In this document: positions 7,220-16,578 of the stretch, piece after piece
Layout: each line of letters opens with the position of its first letter
Numbering within the stretch: position 1 is the stretch's first letter
Assembly (NCBI RefSeq): GCF_904063055.1
Contig: NZ_CAJFCN010000003.1
Span: 434,001-498,000, forward strand
Direction: 5' to 3'
DNA length: 64,000 bases
From: Pseudomonas paracarnis
GTDB lineage: Bacteria; Pseudomonadota; Gammaproteobacteria; Pseudomonadales; Pseudomonadaceae
Notes under the pieces: generated by a model
The model's input: the letters and a program-made list of their open reading frames with translations, nothing else
The model's database searches: none
What the model was told of the DNA's origin: nothing
Translations under genes and position numbers: made by a program

Positions 7220-9829
7220 GTGCTTGAAGCCTACCGCAAACATATCGAAGAGCGTGCCGCACTGGGTATCGTTCCCCAGCCGCTTAACGCCGAACAAACC
7301 GCAGGCCTGGTCGAGCTGCTGAAAAATCCTCCGGCTGGCGAAGAAGAATTCCTCGTTGACCTGATCACCAACCGCATTCCACCAGGCGTTGACGAAGCCG
7401 CTTACGTCAAGGCCGGTTTCCTGTCTGCCCTGGCCAAGGGCGAAGCCACTTCCCCCCTGATCGACAAGAAACGCGCTGTTGAACTGCTCGGCACCATGCA
7501 AGGCGGCTACAACATCGTGACGTTGGTCGAGCTGCTGGACGACGCCGAACTGGCACCCGTCGCGGCCGCCCAACTCAAGCACACCCTGCTGATGTTCGAT
7601 GCGTTCCACGACGTCGCCGAAAAAGCCCGCAACGGCAACGAGCACGCCAAAGGCGTGATCCAGTCCTGGGCTGACGGCGAGTGGTTCCGCAACCGCCCTA
7701 CCCTGGCCGACAAGATCAGCCTGCGCGTCTTCAAGGTCACCGGCGAAACCAACACCGACGACCTGTCGCCTGCGCCTGATGCCTGGTCCCGCCCTGACAT
7801 CCCGCTGCACGCCCTGGCCATGCTGAAAATGGCGCGTGAAGGCATCGTGCCGGACGAGCAAGGCAAGACCGGCCCGATGAAGCAGATCGAAGAGATGCGC
7901 GGCCAAGGCTTCCCGATCGCCTACGTCGGTGACGTGGTCGGTACCGGTTCGTCGCGTAAATCGGCAACCAACTCGGTGCTGTGGTTCTTCGGTGACGACG
8001 TGCCTTACGTGCCGAACAAGCGTGCTGGCGGTTTCTGCTTCGGCAGCAAGATCGCTCCGATCTTCTACAACACCATGGAAGATGCCGGCGCACTGCCAAT
8101 CGAATTCGACGTCACCAACATGAACATGGGCGACGTGATCGACCTGTACCCGCATGCTGGCAAAGTCTGCAAGCACGGCACCGACGAAGTCCTGACCACC
8201 TTCGAAATGAAGACCCCGGTGCTGTTGGACGAAGTTCGCGCTGGCGGTCGTATCCCGCTGATCATCGGTCGCGGCCTGACCGACAAGGCTCGCGCTGAGC
8301 TGGGCCTTGGCCCGACCGACCTGTTCAAGCTGCCTGAAGCGCCTGTCGACACCGGCAAAGGCTTCACCCTGGCGCAGAAAATGGTCGGCAAGGCCTGTGG
8401 CCTGCCAGAAGGCAAAGGCGTTCGTCCAGGCACCTACTGCGAGCCGAAGATGACCACCGTGGGGTCCCAGGACACCACCGGCCCAATGACCCGTGATGAA
8501 CTCAAAGACCTGGCGTGCCTGGGCTTCTCGACCGACCTGGTGATGCAGTCCTTCTGCCACACCGCGGCTTACCCGAAGCCGATCGACGTGACCACCCACC
8601 ACACCCTGCCTGACTTCATCATGACCCGTGGCGGTGTATCGCTGCGTCCAGGCGACGGCATCATCCACAGCTGGCTGAACCGCATGCTGCTGCCGGACAC
8701 CGTCGGTACCGGTGGCGACTCCCACACCCGTTTCCCGATGGGCATCTCGTTCCCGGCCGGTTCTGGCCTGGTCGCGTTCGCCGCAGCCACTGGCGTAATG
8801 CCACTGGACATGCCGGAATCGATTCTGGTGCGCTTCAAAGGCAAGATGAAACCTGGCATCACCCTGCGTGACCTGGTGCATGCCATTCCTTACTACGCGA
8901 TCCAGGCTGGCCTGCTGACCGTAGAGAAGAAAGGCAAGAAGAACGCCTTCTCTGGCCGCATCCTGGAAATCGAAGGCCTGAACGACCTGACGCTGGAACA
9001 GGCTTTCGAGCTGTCCGACGCCTCGGCTGAACGTTCGGCTGCCGGTTGCACCATCAAGCTGTCCAAAGAGTCCGTCACCGAGTACCTGAACTCCAACATC
9101 ACCCTGCTGCGCTGGATGATCGGCGAAGGCTACGGCGATGCACGCACCCTGGAACGTCGCGCCCAAGCGATGGAAGCCTGGGTTGCCAACCCGGAGTTGA
9201 TGGAAGCCGATGCCGACGCCGAATATGCCGAAATCATCGAAATCGATCTGTCGGAAATCAACGAGCCGATCCTCTGCGCGCCAAACGACCCGGACGACGC
9301 CCGTCTGCTGTCCAGCGTCGCTGGCGAGAAGATCGACGAAGTGTTCATCGGTTCGTGCATGACCAACATCGGTCACTTCCGCGCTGCCGGTAAGCTGCTG
9401 GAGCAGGTCAAGGGCCAGTTGCCGACTCGTCTGTGGCTGTCGCCGCCGACCAAGATGGACGCTCACCAACTGACCGAAGAAGGCTACTACGGCATCTACG
9501 GCAAGGCTGGCGCACGTATGGAAATGCCAGGCTGCTCGCTGTGCATGGGCAACCAGGCACGCGTTGAGCCGAACTCCACCGTCGTGTCGACCTCGACCCG
9601 TAACTTCCCGAACCGCCTGGGTGATGGTGCAAACGTCTACCTGGCATCGGCTGAGCTGGCTGCCGTGGCCTCTACCCTGGGCCGCCTGCCAACCGTCGAA
9701 GAGTACATGGGCTACGCAGCGAAACTGGACACCATGGCCAGTGACGTCTACCGCTACCTGAACTTCGACCAGATCGCTGAGTTCCGCAAGATCGCAGCAA
9801 GCGCCAACATCCCGGTGATTCAAGCCTAA
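7220..9829 (+). CDS. acnB: Bifunctional aconitate hydratase 2 / 2-methylisocitrate dehydratase
   Basis: An 869-residue TCA-cycle enzyme that interconverts citrate and isocitrate and in this branch also hydrates 2-methyl-cis-aconitate. The start is the GTG at 7220, giving [13 protein letters not shown] as in other AcnB proteins, with GAGGG 8 bp upstream. The usual order is present: an N-terminal HEAT-like domain (1-160), the swivel domain (about 170-380) and the iron-sulfur catalytic domains. The 4Fe-4S ligands are Cys713 (GSCMTN), Cys772 and Cys775 (GCSLCMGN). A 14-residue upstream frame and a folded leader precede it, and a strong terminator follows. Confidence 0.97.
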   Translation: MLEAYRKHIEERAALGIVPQPLNAEQTAGLVELLKNPPAGEEEFLVDLITNRIPPGVDEAAYVKAGFLSALAKGEATSPLIDKKRAVELLGTMQGGYNIVTLVELLDDAELAPVAAAQLKHTLLMFDAFHDVAEKARNGNEHAKGVIQSWADGEWFRNRPTLADKISLRVFKVTGETNTDDLSPAPDAWSRPDIPLHALAMLKMAREGIVPDEQGKTGPMKQIEEMRGQGFPIAYVGDVVGTGSSRKSATNSVLWFFGDDVPYVPNKRAGGFCFGSKIAPIFYNTMEDAGALPIEFDVTNMNMGDVIDLYPHAGKVCKHGTDEVLTTFEMKTPVLLDEVRAGGRIPLIIGRGLTDKARAELGLGPTDLFKLPEAPVDTGKGFTLAQKMVGKACGLPEGKGVRPGTYCEPKMTTVGSQDTTGPMTRDELKDLACLGFSTDLVMQSFCHTAAYPKPIDVTTHHTLPDFIMTRGGVSLRPGDGIIHSWLNRMLLPDTVGTGGDSHTRFPMGISFPAGSGLVAFAAATGVMPLDMPESILVRFKGKMKPGITLRDLVHAIPYYAIQAGLLTVEKKGKKNAFSGRILEIEGLNDLTLEQAFELSDASAERSAAGCTIKLSKESVTEYLNSNITLLRWMIGEGYGDARTLERRAQAMEAWVANPELMEADADAEYAEIIEIDLSEINEPILCAPNDPDDARLLSSVAGEKIDEVFIGSCMTNIGHFRAAGKLLEQVKGQLPTRLWLSPPTKMDAHQLTEEGYYGIYGKAGARMEMPGCSLCMGNQARVEPNSTVVSTSTRNFPNRLGDGANVYLASAELAAVASTLGRLPTVEEYMGYAAKLDTMASDVYRYLNFDQIAEFRKIAASANIPVIQA

Positions 9830-9849
9830 CGGTGTGTTGATGTGAAAGG

Positions 9850-9882
9850 CGCCGCGTATCGCAAGGTACGCGGCGTTTTTTT
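9850..9882 (+). terminator. Rho-independent terminator of acnB
   Basis: A perfect 9-bp GC-rich stem (9850-9858 with 9867-9875) and an 8-base loop are followed by seven T residues (9876-9882). It isolates acnB from the rhl island downstream. Confidence 0.93.
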
Positions 9883-9985
9883 GCGTGCGCCAAAAGGGTA
9901 ACGGATGTCAATCCAGGCTCCCGCTCCCCCTTAAAGAGTTGTATCAGACTGAAAAGTACTGGCCGCCGACAGCCTTTGCACGACG

Positions 9986-10032
9986 ACCTACCAGATCAGG
10001 TAGTTGTCCCTCTACGCCTTGAAGGCTAAAAC
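9986..10032 (+). promoter_or_regulatory. lux/rhl-type box and -10 of the rhlAB promoter
   Basis: ACCTACCAGATCAGGTAGTT at 9986-10005 is a 20-bp dyad (8 of 10 positions symmetric). Its CTACCAGATC half matches LuxR-family boxes of the P. aeruginosa las/rhl regulon. TAAAAC at 10027-10032 sits where a -10 should be if the box is centred near -42. It lies about 190 bp upstream of rhlA. RhlR bound to its acyl-homoserine lactone is the expected activator. Confidence 0.8.
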
Positions 10033-10193
10033 TCTCTACACCCTGACGCCTGTATCACGGAACCCACCAGCTCTGGATGTACTTCGCGCTGTAAGCCGTA
10101 CCCCTTAATAAAAAAAACAAACCCTGCCCTCGACACCCAAGCCCGGTGCCAGGGGCGCTCTCGCCTGTTTTTTGTGCTGACTGGAGGTGTGTT

Positions 10194-11087
10194 ATGTCGC
10201 GTAGCCAATATGTGATCAAGAAAATCTTCAAGCATTATTCGGTGTCGGTGGAACACATCGGCGATGCGCCTGATAGAAAGAACGTCCTGTTGGTCAACGG
10301 CGCCATGGCGACGACGTCGGCCTTTGCCCGTACCAGTAAATGCCTGGCCGAACACTTCAACGTGGTGCTGTTTGACTTGCCGTTCGCTGGAAACTCCCGC
10401 GCTCACAACCCTGACCGGTGCTTGGTGACCAAGGACGACGAAGTCCAGATCCTGCTGGCATTGATCGAGCGCTTCAACATTCACCACTTGGTTTCCGTGT
10501 CCTGGGGTGGCCTGTCCACCCTGCTGGCACTTGCCAAAAATCCAGACAGCGTTGAAAGCTCAGTGGTGATGTCGTTTGCGCCTGGCCTCAACGCGCCGAT
10601 GCTCGATTACGTCAGCGGGGCGCAGGCACTCATGGCCCGGGATGACAACGCAGGGATCGGCCATTTGCTCAACCAGACGCTGGGCAAGCATCTCCCGGCT
10701 CGACTCAAGACCGCCAATCAACAGCATATGGCGCAGTTGATCAACGCCGAGCAGCATCAAGCGCGCTTCCATATCGAACAGGCACTCAAGCTCAATGAAG
10801 GGGCCTACTTGCCGCAACTCTCGAACATTGACAGTCATGTGCACTTCCTGAATGGCGCCTGGGACGAATACACCAGCGCCATGGACGTGCAGTCCTTCAA
10901 GCAGTACATCCGCGATTGCAGCTTCTCCATTGCCCAGAGCAGCGGACATTTTCTAGACCTGGAGTCCAAGGCCGCGGCCAACGGCGTGCACCGCGCGTTG
11001 CTCGGGCATTTGCTGAGGGCATGCGACGCCGAGCCAGGGGCGTTTTGCGAGCAGTCGGCTCAACGAGCGCGGCTGAGCTTTGCCTAA
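10194..11087 (+). CDS. rhlA: RhlA, 3-(3-hydroxyalkanoyloxy)alkanoate synthase
   Basis: A 297-residue alpha/beta-hydrolase-fold enzyme that joins two 3-hydroxyacyl units (drawn from fatty-acid metabolism) into the HAA lipid precursor of rhamnolipids. The blocks [28 protein letters not shown] (nucleophile Ser103) and [10 protein letters not shown] match P. aeruginosa RhlA closely and without gaps as far as can be judged by eye. The start is the ATG at 10194 with GGAGGT at 10183-10188. In-frame codons upstream to 10146 have no ribosome site. It is the first gene of the lux-box-controlled operon, 22 bp before rhlB. Confidence 0.95.
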   Translation: MSRSQYVIKKIFKHYSVSVEHIGDAPDRKNVLLVNGAMATTSAFARTSKCLAEHFNVVLFDLPFAGNSRAHNPDRCLVTKDDEVQILLALIERFNIHHLVSVSWGGLSTLLALAKNPDSVESSVVMSFAPGLNAPMLDYVSGAQALMARDDNAGIGHLLNQTLGKHLPARLKTANQQHMAQLINAEQHQARFHIEQALKLNEGAYLPQLSNIDSHVHFLNGAWDEYTSAMDVQSFKQYIRDCSFSIAQSSGHFLDLESKAAANGVHRALLGHLLRACDAEPGAFCEQSAQRARLSFA

Positions 11088-11109
11088 ATACTCTTCAACA
11101 AGGATGTAG

Positions 11110-12384
11110 ATGATGCGAGTAATCATGGTTGCCATCGGCTCGGCCGGTGACGTTTTTCCCTTTATCGGCCTGGGGGCTGCCCTGACTGTGCGCGGTCATC
11201 AGGTCACCTTGTGCAGCATGCCGACGTTTCAGCGCGCCATTGAGGCGCAGGGGCTGAACTTCGTGCCGTTATGCGATGAGGCGACCTACAGCGCCGCCAT
11301 GGGCGATCCCCTATTGTGGGACCCGAAGACCTCATTCGCCGTATTGTGGCAAGCCATCGCCGGCCTGCTGGAACCCGTCTACGACTATGTAACCACTCAC
11401 AATACCGACGATACGGTGGTTGTCGGCTCACTATGGGCCTTGGGTGCACGTATCGCCCATGAAAAATACGGCATCCCTTATCTGTCCGTCCAAGTGTCGC
11501 CATCCACGTTGCTTTCTGCACATTTGCCGCCCGTGCACCCCACCTTCAATGTGTCGCGGCGCTTGCCATTGACTCTGCGCAAGCTGCTCTGGCGCGGGAT
11601 CGAATACCTGAGCCTGGACCGTACCTGTGCTCCCCAAATCAACGCACTACGCCACAAACATGGGCTACCAGGCGTGGTGAAGAACATCTTCAGTCAATGG
11701 ATGCATGCGCCCCAAGGGGTGATATGCCTGTTCCCCGAATGGTTCGCCCCCGCACAGAAAGACTGGCCACAGCCTTTGCACATGGCCGGTTTCCCTCTGT
11801 TCGACGGTGGCGCCCCTGGGCTCGATGAGCCCACACGAGCCTTTCTGGTTGCCGGAGCGCCCCCTATTGTCTTCACTCAAGGCTCCACTGAGCACTTTGA
11901 CCAGCAGTTTTATCGTTTCGCCCTGGCAGCGCTGCACAGGGTCGGTGCCCGCGGCATTTTTCTGAGCGGTGATCGACCGCTCTTCACGGACCTGCCGCCC
12001 ACCGTGATACAGCGCCCGTTTTTGCCGATGAGTTCGCTGTTGCCCCACGCGGCCGGTCTGGTCCACCCCGGCGGCATTGGCGCCATGAGCCAGGCGCTGG
12101 CGGCCGGCATTGCGCAGATTGTGCTGCCTATCGCTCATGACCAGTTCGATAACGCCGAACGCCTGGTGCGCATGGGATGCGGCATACGCCTTGCCCTACC
12201 GTTAAACAAACAGGACCTGGACGATGCGATCACAACGCTCTTGCACGACAGCCGGCTGCAAACGGCCTGTCGTCGAGCGAGCAGCCTGATGCCCTGCGAC
12301 GCTGCCTCTTGTGAAACAGCGGTCAACGCCATTGAGCAGTGCCACGCGCGGCATTCAATGCCTCGCCTGCGCCAGGCCTCATAA
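11110..12384 (+). CDS. rhlB: RhlB, rhamnosyltransferase 1 (GT1 family)
   Basis: A 424-residue glycosyltransferase that transfers rhamnose from dTDP-L-rhamnose to HAA, giving mono-rhamnolipid. AIGSAGDVFPFIGL at the N terminus and the C-terminal donor-binding block around His319 (HPGGIGAMSQALAAG, then HDQFDNAERL) are diagnostic. The length is nearly that of the P. aeruginosa enzyme (426). There are two adjacent ATGs (11110 and 11113), and AAGGAT precedes them. It is probably membrane-associated on the cytoplasmic face. With rhlA it forms the biosynthetic half of the island. No rhlC is present in the window. Confidence 0.95.
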   Translation: MMRVIMVAIGSAGDVFPFIGLGAALTVRGHQVTLCSMPTFQRAIEAQGLNFVPLCDEATYSAAMGDPLLWDPKTSFAVLWQAIAGLLEPVYDYVTTHNTDDTVVVGSLWALGARIAHEKYGIPYLSVQVSPSTLLSAHLPPVHPTFNVSRRLPLTLRKLLWRGIEYLSLDRTCAPQINALRHKHGLPGVVKNIFSQWMHAPQGVICLFPEWFAPAQKDWPQPLHMAGFPLFDGGAPGLDEPTRAFLVAGAPPIVFTQGSTEHFDQQFYRFALAALHRVGARGIFLSGDRPLFTDLPPTVIQRPFLPMSSLLPHAAGLVHPGGIGAMSQALAAGIAQIVLPIAHDQFDNAERLVRMGCGIRLALPLNKQDLDDAITTLLHDSRLQTACRRASSLMPCDAASCETAVNAIEQCHARHSMPRLRQAS

Positions 12385-12442
12385 ACCACGAACGTCCAAG
12401 TGTAAGCACCGTGCCAGAGCGGTCGGGAAGCCTCGGCAAAGT

Positions 12443-12470
12443 TTGACAGAAATAGCTTGTGGGCTAGATT
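12443..12470 (+). promoter_or_regulatory. Sigma-70 promoter upstream of rhlR
   Basis: TTGACA (12443-12448) is a perfect -35. It is followed after 16 bp by TAGATT (12465-12470) as the -10. It lies in the 117-bp gap between rhlB and rhlR and would give rhlRI basal transcription independent of the rhlA promoter. Confidence 0.6.
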
Positions 12471-12501
12471 GCCAAGAATGCAGTAATCGAGGCGACTGTC
12501 C

Positions 12502-13227
12502 ATGGAGAAGGAAAACGACCTCATTCGTTGGTGGGATTGCTTACGCATCGAGATGTGCAAGCAACAGGATGAGACTCAAGTGTTAGCGCTTCTGGAGCGT
12601 GAAGTGTTGCAACTGGGGTTCGAGTACTACGCCTATGGCGTACGTCACCTGACCCCTTTTACACGCCCCAGAACCGAGATATGCGGGTCCTACCCCGCAA
12701 GCTGGCTGGCACATTACGAGAAGCAAAACTACGCGGCTGTCGATCCGTCAATCCTTAGTGGCTTGCGCTCTACCGAGATGGTGGTATGGAACGACGCACT
12801 GTTTGATAACAGCCGCACGCTGTGGCAGGAAGCTCGGGACTGGGGCTTGTGCATCGGCGCCACACTGCCGATTCGAAGCCACGACCGTTCACTGCGGGTA
12901 CTGTCCGTGGCTCGGCGCCAAGACATTATTTCGCAGGCTGAAAACAACGAGATTCAAGTGCGCCTGCGCTGCATCCTTGAACGGGTGACACTGCGCCTGA
13001 CAGACCTGGGTGATAGCGAACACGCCCACCAATCGGTCTGCCTGAGCCGGCGTGAGCGGGAGATCCTGCAGTGGACCGCCGACGGCAAGAGTTCAGGAGA
13101 AATCGCGCTGATCCTCACTATTTCCGTCAACACCGTAAACTTTCACCTCAAAGCCATTCAGAAGAAATTCGGGGCTGGCAACAAAACACTGGCGGCAGCC
13201 TACGCCGCTGCACAGGGCCTTATCTAG
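12502..13227 (+). CDS. rhlR: RhlR, LuxR-type quorum-sensing regulator
   Basis: A 241-residue regulator, exactly the length of P. aeruginosa RhlR. The autoinducer-binding domain (about 20-165) carries the conserved ligand-pocket residues Trp68, Tyr72, Asp81 and Trp96. A C-terminal GerE-type helix-turn-helix (about 178-241, LSRREREILQWTADGKSS) follows. The ATG at 12502 has a GAGGCG ribosome site. It sits between rhlAB and rhlI, so the natural reading is activation of the rhlA lux box in response to the rhlI product. The short 28-bp gap to rhlI indicates cotranscription. Confidence 0.93.
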   Translation: MEKENDLIRWWDCLRIEMCKQQDETQVLALLEREVLQLGFEYYAYGVRHLTPFTRPRTEICGSYPASWLAHYEKQNYAAVDPSILSGLRSTEMVVWNDALFDNSRTLWQEARDWGLCIGATLPIRSHDRSLRVLSVARRQDIISQAENNEIQVRLRCILERVTLRLTDLGDSEHAHQSVCLSRREREILQWTADGKSSGEIALILTISVNTVNFHLKAIQKKFGAGNKTLAAAYAAAQGLI

Positions 13228-13255
13228 GGCCCGACAATTGCGATAAGGACGTCCA

Positions 13256-13834
13256 ATGATCAGCATCATCACCCGTCGTCACCATGAACTGTCTGCAACG
13301 CTTGAGGACGACCTGGGCCGCTACCGACACGAAGTTTTCATCCAGCAATTGGGCTGGCAACTGGATTCCACGCACGCCCGGCCCCAACGCGAATTCGACC
13401 AGTTCGACCACGCGGATGCTCGTCATATCCTCGCCCTGGATGCCGAGCACCAAGTCTGCGGTTGCGCGCGGCTCTTGCCGACCACGCAACCTTATCTGCT
13501 GGCGCAAGTGTTCGGTTTTCTGTGCGACCAGCCAACCCCGCGAAGCAGCGACACCTGGGAGGTGTCGCGTTTTGCCGCGCGCGCCCTGGAGGAAGGCACC
13601 TTACCGATGCGCGTCTGGTGGAACAGCCTGAACCATGCCTGGAGCCAGGGCGCCAATCGGGTAGTGGCGGTGACCACACCCGCGCTGGAACGTTATTTTC
13701 TCAGGCATGGCGTGCAGTTGAGCCGCCTCGGTTCTCCGCAACGCGTGAATAAAGACCATGTGGTAGCGCTGAGTTTTCCGGCCTGGCAGAAAAACGGCCA
13801 AATCGCGTTACACGCAGAGTCGGCCGTTGCCTAG
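13256..13834 (+). CDS. rhlI: RhlI, acyl-homoserine lactone synthase
   Basis: A 192-residue LuxI-family synthase that makes an N-acyl-homoserine lactone from S-adenosylmethionine and acyl-ACP. The invariant Arg24, Phe28 and Trp34 (RYRHEVF, GW) are present, as are the acidic EFDQFD block (46-51), GCARLLPTT (69-77), and Glu102 and Arg105 in WEVSRFA. The sequence is RhlI-like, which suggests a short-chain signal (C4-HSL in P. aeruginosa), but chain length cannot be read safely. It lies directly behind rhlR. There is no separate lux box in the 28-bp gap, unlike the P. aeruginosa arrangement where rhlI has its own promoter. Confidence 0.93.
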   Translation: MISIITRRHHELSATLEDDLGRYRHEVFIQQLGWQLDSTHARPQREFDQFDHADARHILALDAEHQVCGCARLLPTTQPYLLAQVFGFLCDQPTPRSSDTWEVSRFAARALEEGTLPMRVWWNSLNHAWSQGANRVVAVTTPALERYFLRHGVQLSRLGSPQRVNKDHVVALSFPAWQKNGQIALHAESAVA

Positions 13835-13886
13835 CGATGGGTGATCCCCACCTGTGCTTAAAGCCGGGGCATCGGCTGCGAACGCC

Positions 13887-15164
13887 TCAGGGAATCAGCG
13901 AGTAAATCAGTGAGGAAATGGCCACCAGACCGACCAGCGTCACGAACACATTCGAGGCCTGCCCCCGGTACTTGGCCATGGCCGGGACCTTGCGGATCGC
14001 GTACATCGGCATCAGGAACAGTATCGACGCGATGATCGGCCCGCCCAGGGTCTCGATCATGCCAAGGATGCTCGGGTTAAGCGTGGCGACGATCCAGCAC
14101 ACCACCAACATGAAGGCGGCGGTCATGCGGTCCAGGGTCTTGGGTGCCGGGCGGCGGCCAGTCTTGACCACCAGGCCCTTGAGGCCCTCGCTGGCGCCGA
14201 TGTAGTGGCCCAGGAACGACTTGGCAATCGCCACGAACGCAATCAACGGTGCGGCAAAGGCAATCGTCGGGTTATCGAAGTGGTTGGCCAGGTACGACAG
14301 GATCGACAGGTTCTGCGCTTTCGCTTCGGCCAACTGCGCGGGCGACAGGGTCAGCACGCAACTGAACACGAAGAACAGCACCATCGCCACCATCAGCAAG
14401 TGCGCGCGGGACAGGATCTGCGAGCTGCGCTCGTCGGCGTGTGCGCCGTACTGGCGCTTCTGGTCCACCGCGAAGGCCGAGATGATCGGTGAATGGTTGA
14501 ACGAGAACACCATCACCGGAATCGCCAGCCACAGCGTGTTGAGCAGCGCCGAGGGTGCCGGCACTTCGCTGGCGGTGCTGAGAATGCCGCCATTCCAGTG
14601 CGGTACCAGGTACACCGCCAGGAACAGCAAGGCCACAATAAACGGGTACACCATCAAGCTCATGGCCTTGACGATCACTTGCTCACCGCAACGCACCACG
14701 GCCAGCAGACCCAAGATCAACACAAACGCCAGGATGGCCCGGGGCGGCGGCAGGATATGCAGCTGGTGCTCCATGAAGCTGCTGACGGTATTGGTCAGCG
14801 CCACGCTGTAGATCAGCAGGATCGGGAAGATCGCAAAGAAGTACAGCAAGGTGATCAGTGCACCGGCCTTGATACCGAAATGCTCTTCAACCACATCGGT
14901 AATGTCGGAACCTTCACGGCCGGACAGCACGAAACGGGTCAGCCCACGGTGGGCAAAGAACGTCATCGGGAAGGCCAGCAACGCCAGGATCACCAGCGGC
15001 CAGAAGCCCCCCAGGCCCGCGTTGATAGGCAGGAACAAAGTACCGGCGCCAATGGCGGTACCGAATAGCCCGAGCATCCAGGTAGTGTCCTGGCGGCTCC
15101 AGCTTGTGAGCGTTGCAGGTGTCGTTGCATAGCGTTCGTCGACGCTATTGGCCTGATCATTCAT
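13887..15164 (-). CDS. HAAAP-family amino-acid permease (SdaC/serine transporter-like)
   Basis: About 425 residues with around 11 hydrophobic helices. The N-terminal region has the hydroxy/aromatic amino-acid permease signature (GLFGTAIGAGTLFLPINAG). The second half holds a conserved loop VMVFSFNHSPIISAFAVDQK, which resembles serine/threonine symporters of the SdaC type. The start is the ATG at 15164 with GGAG upstream, and six extra codons from 15182 are ignored. It converges on rhlI across 52 bp. It probably drives proton-coupled serine or threonine uptake (family inference). Confidence 0.82.
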   Translation of the reverse strand: MNDQANSVDERYATTPATLTSWSRQDTTWMLGLFGTAIGAGTLFLPINAGLGGFWPLVILALLAFPMTFFAHRGLTRFVLSGREGSDITDVVEEHFGIKAGALITLLYFFAIFPILLIYSVALTNTVSSFMEHQLHILPPPRAILAFVLILGLLAVVRCGEQVIVKAMSLMVYPFIVALLFLAVYLVPHWNGGILSTASEVPAPSALLNTLWLAIPVMVFSFNHSPIISAFAVDQKRQYGAHADERSSQILSRAHLLMVAMVLFFVFSCVLTLSPAQLAEAKAQNLSILSYLANHFDNPTIAFAAPLIAFVAIAKSFLGHYIGASEGLKGLVVKTGRRPAPKTLDRMTAAFMLVVCWIVATLNPSILGMIETLGGPIIASILFLMPMYAIRKVPAMAKYRGQASNVFVTLVGLVAISSLIYSLIP

Positions 15165-15579
15165 CCGGTGGGATCTCCGCATTCACACGGCCAGCACGAG
15201 TCAGAAAAACCTGACAGGCAGCGCCCTGGCCGAAACAAGGGCCGGATTGTCCGGGATTCTCTTGGAGAAGCAAAGACTTAGCTGAGGAATGGTTAGGCGG
15301 AGCAGCTGGTCAAGTGGCCGCCCCCGTGAAGGTTTTGGATGGCTGAAACGTCGTACAAACATTACGTCTAAGTTTTAATAGGCCACCTATTGCGAGAAGA
15401 GTCCGACAACAAGTTCAGAAGCAGCCCGCTTCAAAAGCATATTCTTAGTCATACAACCCCTCAACTGTTACAGGACCATACATAGCTATTGAGCACGCGC
15501 AAATTCACACACTAATATCTTCGCGCACTGACCGACAAAGACGATAACAACACTTAACCAACCAGTAAGGAGTTTGATA
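15165..15579. other. Intergenic region with no recognised gene
   Basis: This 415-bp divergent region is noticeably more A+T-rich than its surroundings, mainly after 15360. It must hold the promoters of the permease and of the secreted DUF4822 gene. I see no convincing ORF, REP or terminator in it. Confidence 0.6.
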
Positions 15580-16074
15580 ATGCGAAGGCTCACCCTTGCT
15601 TTTACCGGCCTGTTTTTCGCGGGTTTATTAGGCGCGCCGTCAAGTTACGCGAAACCGGTTGAGGCTGATGTTCGTGCCCTGGCCTCTTCGCCTCAATGGC
15701 TGACCACCAAGGTGTATATAGAGGGCGAGCCAGAAAACGACGTCAAGGCCAAATACCCCGGCGTGGTCGGAATCTCAATGTGGGACCCGCAACGCAATCG
15801 TTACGAATTTTTCTACACCGATACAGGGCGCTCGAAACACCCTGATGGCGGGGGCGGTTATTTCCTGGTCACTGGCGACAAGCAGACCCACATCCTGGTG
15901 CCCGACCTTGGCCCGCATCGCACCATCGTCAGAAGGCTGGAAAAATTGGACAACACCGAATTCACCTATTCTCGTGAAGTCCCTCGCGACATGGTAGCGA
16001 CCAACCCTCCCGTTAGAATCTATGTGGTACATGCGCCTTACACGGGACCAATAAAGACTCAGATGTCAAACTAG
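15580..16074 (+). CDS. Secreted DUF4822-like protein
   Basis: 164 residues with a signal peptide (about 1-23, cleaved after SSYA). The mature domain holds the block pattern TTKVYI...YPGVVGISMWD...NRYEFFYTDTG...GYFLVTGD...HILVPDLG, then FTYSREVP and VYVVHAPY, which resembles DUF4822 domains. The function of that family is not established. The start is the ATG at 15580 behind TAAGGAG. The in-frame TTG at 15574 overlaps that site. A second secreted-protein gene follows after 57 bp, suggesting an operon. Confidence 0.65.
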   Translation: MRRLTLAFTGLFFAGLLGAPSSYAKPVEADVRALASSPQWLTTKVYIEGEPENDVKAKYPGVVGISMWDPQRNRYEFFYTDTGRSKHPDGGGGYFLVTGDKQTHILVPDLGPHRTIVRRLEKLDNTEFTYSREVPRDMVATNPPVRIYVVHAPYTGPIKTQMSN

Positions 16075-16131
16075 TTAAACACCCCATTTATATCCAGCCA
16101 TAAAAAACCAATAACAAACGAGGCACTTGTG

Positions 16132-16578
16132 ATGAATCCATACGCTTCATTCAGATATCTACTCATGCCTGCACTGCTGGTAGCCGTACTGTTGCCCAGC
16201 GCAACCACGGTACAGGCCAACACGACACTGCCCACCAAAAGCATCGCCGCCACGTCCGATAACACCGTCATGTTGACCGTGTTTCTTAAACACGATCAAT
16301 CACGCCCGCTGGGCGAATTGAAAGCCCAACTGGCCAAGCAGGAATTTCACAAGGCCTTCCCGCCGGAAGGTGTCGAAGTCGTCAGTTGGAATATCACCAT
16401 GGGCATCGGGCAAGTCATCGTGCTGCGTTTACCGGCGTCTCGCCTGGCTCAAGTCAACCTGGCCATCGAGAACACGGCGTGGGGTGTCTACAAGACGGAA
16501 TTCTTCCCGACCTACGATTTCATGCCGATTGCACAAAGAGAGCGGGCCCAGGCACGGCAACCGGGGACTACTCAGTAG
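16132..16578 (+). CDS. Secreted hypothetical protein
   Basis: 148 residues with a signal peptide (about 1-30, ending VQA) and no cysteine. The mature part has the alternating strand/helix pattern of a small ferredoxin-like domain (VMLTVFLKHD, LGELKAQL, QVIVLRLPASRLAQVNLAIE), but I do not recognise the family. The ATG at 16132 has GAGG 8 bp upstream. The GTG at 16129 is possible but too close to the site. Its position right behind the DUF4822 gene suggests a shared periplasmic role. Confidence 0.55.
   Translation: MNPYASFRYLLMPALLVAVLLPSATTVQANTTLPTKSIAATSDNTVMLTVFLKHDQSRPLGELKAQLAKQEFHKAFPPEGVEVVSWNITMGIGQVIVLRLPASRLAQVNLAIENTAWGVYKTEFFPTYDFMPIAQRERAQARQPGTTQ

Noticed and set aside
7172..9823. 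Open frame of 883 codons antisense to acnB
   Set aside because: Same codon-bias effect. acnB is unambiguous on the other strand with its Fe-S cysteines.
12443..12480. A lux box upstream of rhlR
   Set aside because: GGGCTAGATTGCCAAG has only weak dyad symmetry and overlaps the -10 rather than the -35 region.
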